From assembly GCA_947172415.1 (NCBI GenBank), contig OX359191.1, forward strand, positions 7,921,130 through 7,985,129: a stretch of DNA of 64,000 nt. Direction: 5' to 3'. Positions 56,095-64,000 of the stretch are shown here, in pieces. The notes under the pieces are model-generated. The model was not told the origin of the DNA, searched no databases, and saw only the letters and a program-made list of their open reading frames with translations. The translations under genes were made by a program, and so were the position numbers. Origin of the DNA: Chondrosia reniformis. Its lineage: Eukaryota; Porifera; Demospongiae; Chondrillida; Chondrillidae. Numbering within the stretch: the first letter of the stretch is position 1; each line of letters opens with the position of its first letter.

Positions 56095-59000
56095 TCATTT
56101 TCCTTTCTTGGGCCCCCAGGAGGAGGAAGAAGCAGAGTTATTTGACTGCTGGGCAGTACCGATTGCAGGAAACTCTTCCATGTTAAAATTCTTCTCCCAA
56201 GGTCCATCCCGAATTCTAAATTCACCCTGGCCCTTGTATGGCTGATTATCATATCTGTGACTGGATCTCTTTGTGTATTGACTTTCCAATTCTCTTTCTT
56301 CTTCTTTAGCTCTTACATCCTCCATCTAAATGAAGAAGAACCAAACCTGAGTCACTAAGTGAAAGCCTAAGTGCCCAATCATAGCACTTTATGAGATTTC
56401 AACTACAATTTTGAGTAAAAGAATACACAATGCAACGTGATCTTGTTTAATATGATTGAATTGATTACAATACATTCCGGGTACTATTAAACCAAGCTGA
56501 TTAACCCTAGTGTGGCTTGTATAATACTTGTAGCACTTCCCTAGCAAGTCTATCCATTAACATGTTTCATTTAGGAGTCCGTCCATTTTTTAGCTGCTAA
56601 TTTGTGGGCTGTAATAGTTCAAAGGACTGAAAGGTATTCACAACTGTTTAACATAAAAATTACTCATTTGAAACTGGAGGCATAATAAGTCCATGACAAC
56701 AATCAAAACATGCTCTCCCCTACAGTCTAAAGCTACAATACACAATCCTGTGGACAGAGAAAGGGTAGAAATTTTGGGACAGTTGTCCTGAGTCTTTAGA
56801 CTAAATATGGATAAAGGTGAAGGTCTGAGAAGGAAAATAAACAAACTAGGAAAATACAGTGAAAATGAATGGCGTCTCTTTCATATTGTGGGTTGTAAAG
56901 TATTATGGTTGAACACAGGCCTACTGATCCATTCTCAGCCTGGGTACACAGTCCTGTTACTATATTTGGATACACTTAATTACATCATGGAGAAATGATA
57001 GATAAGAAGCAGCGGATCCAAGCTTGAGAAGCGGTAAGAGAGTTTTTCATTGACTGTCTAGAAGAACTAATATTTATTTTAATATCTAATCCTTGATGGA
57101 TATGAATTAAGAAGACCTCTAACTATTTAATTCTATTTACGAAATGTCATTGAAGGTCCAATATACTTTATACTATACAATATACTTTATACTACTAATA
57201 CTTTATTGTACCCAAATACATGACACCACGGCAGATGTCAACAAACAGCATACCCATGCACATACGCAGCTTACTAGAAATGCATGTCACCATACTTCAC
57301 ATAGTTAGACAACGATATATATATTGCATTCAAATGTGCCAGATAAGATAAGCATTTCTGTAAGGTATCTTGTACTAATAAAATACTTTAGATTCAGAAG
57401 TGTTTAGCTCAAAAATGCATTTTAAAAGGCTAAAAGAGCAACCACATAAGACTCCTGCCACCTCACAGGAAAAATCTAAGATACCATTTTCCTACATGCT
57501 ATGCCTATTCTGTAAAAGAGCCTATAGGGGAACTAAACCAGAGAGCTTAGGATGAAGATACAGGAGTCTTTTCTTCCTTCTTTCATCTTCTTCTCCACTG
57601 GGTCAGACAGCTGTCCTCATGTCAACCAATATTAATCCCTTACTGGCACAATGGAGACTGTATTTGAATTAAAATCTATTGTGATCTAAATTTGACCATA
57701 TACGTACAGTCCTCCTATATTACTGTGCGAAACACATCTATAGATAAAATGATTCATGTGTTGATGGTAGAGCATTTATTTGCTTGTCTCTCAGCATGAG
57801 TTAAAAGTGAGTTAACATTATATACTATAACACAAATGGTCTGTATATTCTTACATCATTGATCCCCTCAAACAACAAATGCCACTGAGGGCAATTAGCT
57901 CAAGTTATCACTTCCTGTAAGTTATGGCTTATATTTGGATTTTTTACTTATTTTTATTGCTTCCAAAGACAAATCTAACTCAAGTATCTTGCTAAAGGAA
58001 CAATTGAAAGGGTAAATTATGTCAAAGATCCAGAGAAAAGAGAGAAATTCTTCTATGTCAACTACTGACTATTAATTAAGAGACCATTCTACTGATGTAT
58101 ATTTACTCATCATTCTGTTGGAGATTGTCAAGTCTGACATATGTACCATGAAACTATTGACAGTAGATATGTAAATATAGTGTAAATATATGACATAAAT
58201 AACACACAATTTCAATTACATATATGTACAGTATGTATAGAGTATACGTACATGCATGTGAATGTCTTCTCTTAACGACTTGTGAATACTGGGTGTAATG
58301 ATGTAAAAATATACAGTTTCACATTATCATACAATTTAACATATGACTTAGGATACCATCAAGACTGAGTCATACTGGAGTAAGGTCATTACAACATAAC
58401 CACAGGTAGGTATCATATTCTGTACCTGTTAATATGAATGAAATGTGATAAGATGGAGGAGGCCAAACGTTATTGTTGCAGTAACATACATATACACCTA
58501 CGCATCTTTCTAAATAAAGAAGAATCACTACATGATAATTTCCCTCTTGCTATTGTAATTCACTAGACTAAGTAGTGATCCTGCAAATACACATTTCTAA
58601 AGTATTTATAGATTCTTCTTTAATTCAAAAAAATGAAAACTACCTGCACTTGAATATTGATTGAAAATGGAACTACAAAACAAACTACTTTGTGCAACTA
58701 CGGCGATGCATTTCAACCATTGAAACCATTATGATAAGACAGAGTTTTGATAAGAAGATAATAGAACCATTTGATAAAGTGACTTAGAACAGTGATTATA
58801 AATAAGTTGTTGTTGACCAGACACTTATATCTAAATGATGCTAACAGAACGAATTACCTGTTACTGTTATCATACTGTAGGTTGGTATCTCGCCATTACT
58901 CCTGTTTAAAGGATCCCATTTGAAGACATTAACTTGGATGGCGATAACTTTAGAATAATTTTCAACATGAAAAATGCAAAATTTAATTGACACAATGAAA

Positions 59001-61862
59001 AATACCCATATTTGCCTAAAATGAAAACCAAATATTATGTAGCGTATTAGGTCATAAGCATATTGTTAAGATACATTTCTTACACGAGAAGATTCAAATG
59101 AGAGCAAAACTGAAATAGTTCTCATCTCACGTCACTTTATAGAATTATTACACACCTTGCTCTTAAGAAAACAATATTAACCTTCATCTACTATTCCAGT
59201 ACTTTTAGATCAAGTTTGTAAAGCATTTGATTGAGGCAAATAATACTACAGTACAGCTAAGAAACAAATCTTTAAGCACCTGCGTACATACATACATATA
59301 TACATCACTTATTAGAGCCCTCTGAATGTAAGACACAGAGTTGAAAGGATGCAATCACTTGGAAGGTTTTCAGTTAATCTGATTAAGTATAGACACACAA
59401 TGTGTACACTCTGAAGCATGAAGTGGATCTTTGGTGATTTGCTGGTGAGCAATTAGTAGCCGTGAAACATATTCTTGACGGCATTACGTATAATCAAATT
59501 CTTTGGTTGCACGAACGCGTTATTGAATTATGTTTTATTAAGGTCTTTAATAAGCTGTTTCAATTTTCACAACAGTAAATATCAAATGGCAAAACAAAAA
59601 ATGGGACAGCAGAAGACATAAATGTGCTAGCTACCATTAATGGTTTGTTCTAAGAGGGAACATAATCCATCACTACCATATCGTGCAGTAGAAAACCTTA
59701 GTAAAGGCAATATTGAAGACTTCAGCATACATAAATAGAATCAAATATGCTGCCTCTTAATAGCTTACACACCTGCGTATGTATACTATATATGTAGTAG
59801 TCATATTTCAAGTACTGTACAATATTTTGTCATCAGAATCATCATGGTATTCCCAAATAAAACGACTCCTAACATACACTTACCAACGAAAAGCTATGCA
59901 CTTCCCTGCTGCCAAAATAAACAATAAAAAGATGCAGAGGAGTAGCAGGTTCAAATAAGCTTAATAAATCTGGAGACTTACATATGTAACATCAAAACAT
60001 TACTGGGCATTTGCACTTTTTGGAGAATGCAATATTATATATTGTACTTTTAGGCTGCATAAAGTATGTAGCAATACACACAAGTATTGACCTTCCAGCT
60101 CTATAATATACCAACAGTCACTTGGCAGAGCTTTCTTGATATTTTCTTTTGGATACTATGTACTGTACCTGACTGATCTAAACAACTAAACCTTTCATAG
60201 TAATGTCTAGCATAAGATCTGCAGAGTAATCACCTATTTGCAAGAAAGTTGAGAGCTATAGCACATTTATAGATTGGGAAATAAAACAGATAAAAATACT
60301 ATTGTAATTTGATATCACACTTATATATAGTTATCTCATGAAATACCACACATGCCAAACAGCACATATTCCTTGTAGCATACACGCATACGTTGACACC
60401 TACTAGATAGAAAAAATGCCATCCTCCCCCATCCTGACAAGTACTATACATACATGTACACAACACTTTGTTGTTATCTTTAAAAATCATTTCTAATCCT
60501 ATCTCAATGAGTTCAAGAGTTGCATCCCAGATCATTCAGAATCTATAGTCAATGAAATGGATCCATCTATGTTTTAGAGTACTCAACATATATTAACTGT
60601 TTCTTTCACACAGTCTCACACCTTGCATGAGATAACAGCAACAAAAGAATTCTCTTTTACAGTTTCTATTTTTTAAATATCACATATGACCGAGTATGAT
60701 TACTCAATTTCACCCATTATGAAAGTCTAAATGTAATAACAAACTAGTCAACCACGCTTTAGAGAGCCAAATATCAAATTAAGAACCAAACAATCCTTAT
60801 AAGAGATATACCACACATGCATCCATCGTTCATCCACTTTCTATTTATGAAAGATATACGTACAAAGCACCTGTCGCCTACTAATGACTTCTCAGTCTGG
60901 ATACTATGAAATCACTACATATAAATACCTCAAAATAGAGGATACGTATAGGATGTGCATGCGTATATGATACTTATAGTAAAAAATATGTGACACGTAA
61001 GTAAAAAGAATGGAATGTGTGCAACACGGATAGGATATATAGGCAATACTTGTGTAGGTTGCCTTTAAAATTAACATGTATAGTAAAAATATGGTATTTT
61101 AAAGGTACCCTCGTTTCAAGGTAACATACGTATATACGCACGTATAGTATCTGGATAACTGGATTATCTCCATAAACAGATTTCACTTTACCTAGTCAAA
61201 TAGGTGACCTCAAGTATGAGGTTCAGTGCACAGCAATAGACACCTATATAGCTAACACTGAGAGACTTACCCAGCCTAGTGGAACTTAAAACAGACTTCA
61301 CAGGTCACAAAATTGGTTTAAAACTAATAAATATAAGGTGTTTGCATATAACACCCATAGAGCTGTGGCTTCAGAGTATGAAACACCTTGACCTGGGGTT
61401 GATAGGATATAGGACATATTCCAAGTACTCATAAAGGATCAAGAAGAAGAATGACCAAGATTCCCATGGTCATTGATGAAGGGTGGAATTCCCAGAAACA
61501 GCTGTCTGGCCCAGTGTAGAAGAAGAGAAGGAGAAAACTCTTGTAACCTCATCCAAAGCTCTCACTAGGTTTAGTTTCTTATAGACCTTTATTCTAAAGT
61601 AGATGTAGCATGTAATAACATTAGTACATTAGATTACTTGTACACTTACAAAGTCATCTGCTTTGGTCAACAAATCCTCTTTAGCATCTTCAACATTCTC
61701 CTCCAAACCCGTGATAGTGATGACATTACTGGACTTATCACGAGGGAACCGAATGTCAACATGGTATTTCTCCATTACCTTGGCAATGGTCTTCCCACGC
61801 TGACCAATCAGACGACTGTGCACCCTGTGATCAATTTCAACATCAACTGTTATCTGCTCCTC
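56095..61862 (-). CDS. HDLBP: Vigilin (HDLBP), C-terminal exons; gene runs off the right edge
   Basis: Vigilin is a cytoplasmic and ER-associated RNA-binding protein with about 14 KH domains that binds mRNAs of secreted proteins. Two exons are visible: 61862..61650 (71 codons, phase 0 at both ends, donor TTT|GTAAGT) and 56325..56095 (76 codons plus stop). The first is one whole KH domain, with the RNA-binding GxxG loop in RLIGQRGKTIAKVM, then VDIRFPR and ITITGLEENVEDAKE. It matches the last KH repeat of the human protein. The second carries FRIRDGPWEKNF, EEFPAIG and the final SWGPKKGK, the conserved vigilin C-terminal tail. Upstream exons must lie beyond position 64000. The intron between the two exons is 5.3 kb. 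Confidence 0.9.
57485..57625 (+). repeat. Dispersed repeat family A copy
   Basis: It contains CCTATTCTGTAAAAGAGCC, GGGGAACTAAACC and CTCCACTGGGTCAGACAGC, then stops before the GGGAATTCC segment. It lies in the vigilin intron. Confidence 0.7.
61430..61632 (-). repeat. Dispersed repeat family A copy beside a vigilin splice donor
   Basis: It runs from AAAGGATCAAGAAGAAG to TAAAGTAGATGTAGCATG and ends within about 20 bp of the donor at 61649. Confidence 0.75.
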
Positions 61863-64000
61863 CTAAAGAATTGAAAAACAAACAAAAAGTGACTACAGAA
61901 TACAATTACAATTCTAAATACAAAAAAGCAATTAAACAATATGGACATACGTAGGTTAAAGTGAACATTGAAGGAATACAGAACAAGCTACGTAATTAGT
62001 TATGATGCGTTCACTTGCACATCATATATGTATGTATGTATGAATCACTATGTACACACGCAAAGTGGACGTTTAGGACATTTGTGCAAGTGGTCCTTTA
62101 AGCATTCCATTGCTAAGGACTCACAGAGATCAAGAAGAAGACAAAGATTCCCAGGGCCCCTAATGAAGAATTGAATTCCCAGAACCAGCTGTCTGGCCCA
62201 GTGGAGAAGAAGGAAAGAAGAAGGAGAAAACTCTTGTAACCTCATCCCAAACTCTCACTAGGTTTAGTTCCCTATAGGACTTTATTCTAAAGCAGATGAG
62301 CATGTTGAAAAATGTGTATTAGTCCATCCATAAATTGAACCTGCAAGGGCAGAAGACTGCACAGATGAATCTGATTGGTCAACTGAGAGAGACTAGGTCT
62401 TCTGTTTTTCAGAAAAAGCAAGTTGTTAAACAGATTTTTCCTATTTAATAAAAATACATTATTATTTGTAAAAGTACACTCTAATTAAGTGATTTCACTT
62501 ACAGATGGTCCCAAGCCACTGAAAGTGGTACGCACATTCCTAATTACACAGTGTTTTGTTCAACCCAGTTACAAGTTGCCAAGGTCATTAGTTAAGAAGA
62601 ATACCCTTAACTACCAGCTGCAAGGCCAATTAAAAAAATCCAAGCAGCATTTCTGTACAAATTAACTTTAGGAAACGTCACCAAATGCACATTATAATAT
62701 TTACAATATAGTGAAATGCCTGTAACAAGGCTACTCATTTTAATAGAGGTAAAAATATTTATCTCATCTCTTCCTTTAATTATTGTTTGTTATTACATAT
62801 TTGTCAATTCTGAATATATAGCCATTGCATCAAAGGGAAGTTTGGGAAATAAACTATTGCATCTATAGTTAACATACTATGCCTGACAGAGGACTGTGAT
62901 AGCAATCAGTGCTTTCCTTTGCAAAAGACAACAGAAGCCATATTTGATTGTCAGGAAGTTAAATTTAACGGTCCAATAAAACAAACACAGACCTACAGTC
63001 AATTCCACTCTTACAAAAGTATATAGAAATTTAGAAAGTTCACCTGATGCAAGAAATGTTAAGAAAGCTGACTTTTACTTCTACTCAACTTTCATCACTA
63101 AGAGAGGGAAGATCAAAGATTACAGACTGACTTTCTCTTCTTAAACTATTCACACAGCTAACATTGTACATGTAAATAGGTTTAGGGGGATCCCAGTGAA
63201 AGAGCACTGAAATCTAAAGCATTTTCCACTGGGTCACACTTAACTTAATACAACTGGTAGATATGTGCCTTTTTGTGATTAACTAAATCTAACACCATTT
63301 GAGTGTGAGATCATTTGTTTAATACAAAACAATGACTCCAGGGCATCAACATCTATCTGTGGTAATCAATTTAATGTGAGGAGGAAGTGGGTATTCCCTG
63401 GGAAGTGAAAAGTCAAAGCTAACCCTAGCTAGTAGTATGGATGTATTTCCTAGGTCAAGTTAATAGGAACTGTACCAAGTTCCTTTTACTACCAAAACAT
63501 GTAATGCTTCAAACATCTACATGCACAGCCTAAAGTGTCTTATACAAACATCAACCACAATAACACCCAATGAAATTCAAATCCTGACTGATTAACCTAT
63601 CAGAACATACTAAAAAGAGTTATATTTAAACTCAACCAAGCAAGGAACATTTCACAAAAATGAAGAAAATGTACTGAAATGTCTGTCATTTGAACAAGAT
63701 AAGATTTTAGAACAATACACAAATGAATGCAGTGCTAAACAAATATATATAATATACAGAAGCTAGGACTATATTACAAAGCCATATATGTAAAGCATAT
63801 ACTGTACGTATGTAGTAGTATGAATGAGAAATGGTAATTATAATAATATAACCACAAGCTAAAGGATAGTTACAACAATTAAGCTGCTTGCTCCTATAAC
63901 TAGGTCAGAATGTTCTGGACTATGGAAGCAGTGTGGAGTAGCCTGTCACTCAGTACTATTCGGTTCATTGGTGAAAAGTGCCACTATGTGATATCAGAGT
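61863..64000. other. Vigilin upstream intron, no exon seen
   Basis: A pyrimidine tract and TTTAG precede the KH exon at 61862. From there to the right edge I see only a family A copy and AT-rich sequence, with no further KH-like exon on the minus strand. Confidence 0.55.
62115..62325 (-). repeat. Dispersed repeat family A copy
   Basis: It runs from AAGGACTCACAGAGATC to TAAAGCAGATGAGCATG. It is the sister of the copy 480 bp to the left; both are of the TACATCTACTTTAGA subfamily. Confidence 0.75.

Overview
The window is animal nuclear DNA. It is AT-rich, and its genes are split by spliceosomal introns with GT..AG ends. The gene set is metazoan: an interferon regulatory factor, a seven-helix receptor, Jagunal, SEC62, vigilin, BCAS2/SPF27, NIP7, SZRD1, and a histone H4 with the animal-type 3' stem-loop. 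An early-branching animal such as a sponge is my guess; no marker in the window settles the species.

Layout. 1-6 kb: a class A-like GPCR (minus) whose seventh helix is in a separate exon 3.5 kb downstream. 6-12 kb: the spliceosomal protein BCAS2 (minus, six exons). 12-15.1 kb: SZRD1 (minus) and a retinol-dehydrogenase-like SDR (plus) diverge from a 151 bp spacer. 15.2-30.2 kb: histone H4 (minus) and NIP7 (plus) diverge from a 156 bp spacer. The last NIP7 intron is 13.1 kb long and contains five antisense, head-to-tail paralogues that I read as CABIT + SAM adaptors of the GAREM/Themis type. 32.3-34.1 kb: a single-exon seven-helix membrane protein, perhaps PRRT3/4-like. 34.4-42.9 kb: SEC62 (minus, six exons), with a G-rich 20 bp minisatellite filling most of intron 4. 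43-51 kb: gene-poor. 51.1 kb: Jagunal (plus, one exon). 52.4-55.0 kb: an IRF (minus, six exons) behind a TATA box and a perfect CRE. 56.1 kb to beyond the right edge: the C-terminal end of vigilin (minus).

Most genes are housekeeping genes that do not act together: splicing (BCAS2), 60S ribosome maturation (NIP7), ER translocation and secretion (SEC62, Jagunal), and RNA binding (SZRD1, vigilin). The signalling content is the GPCR, the IRF and the adaptor array.

The most unusual unit is the adaptor array. Adjacent paralogues share near-identical CABIT cores (492 bp between copies 1 and 2; 356 bp between copies 4 and 5), while their N-termini, linkers and C-terminal regions have diverged. This looks like local gene conversion inside a nested gene family. 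Dispersed repeats (one roughly 200-300 bp family, one fold-back family, one Tc1/mariner-type MITE) and several tandem repeats fill introns and spacers.

Exon borders were worked out by hand from splice signals, reading phase and remembered family sequences. No search or alignment was run.
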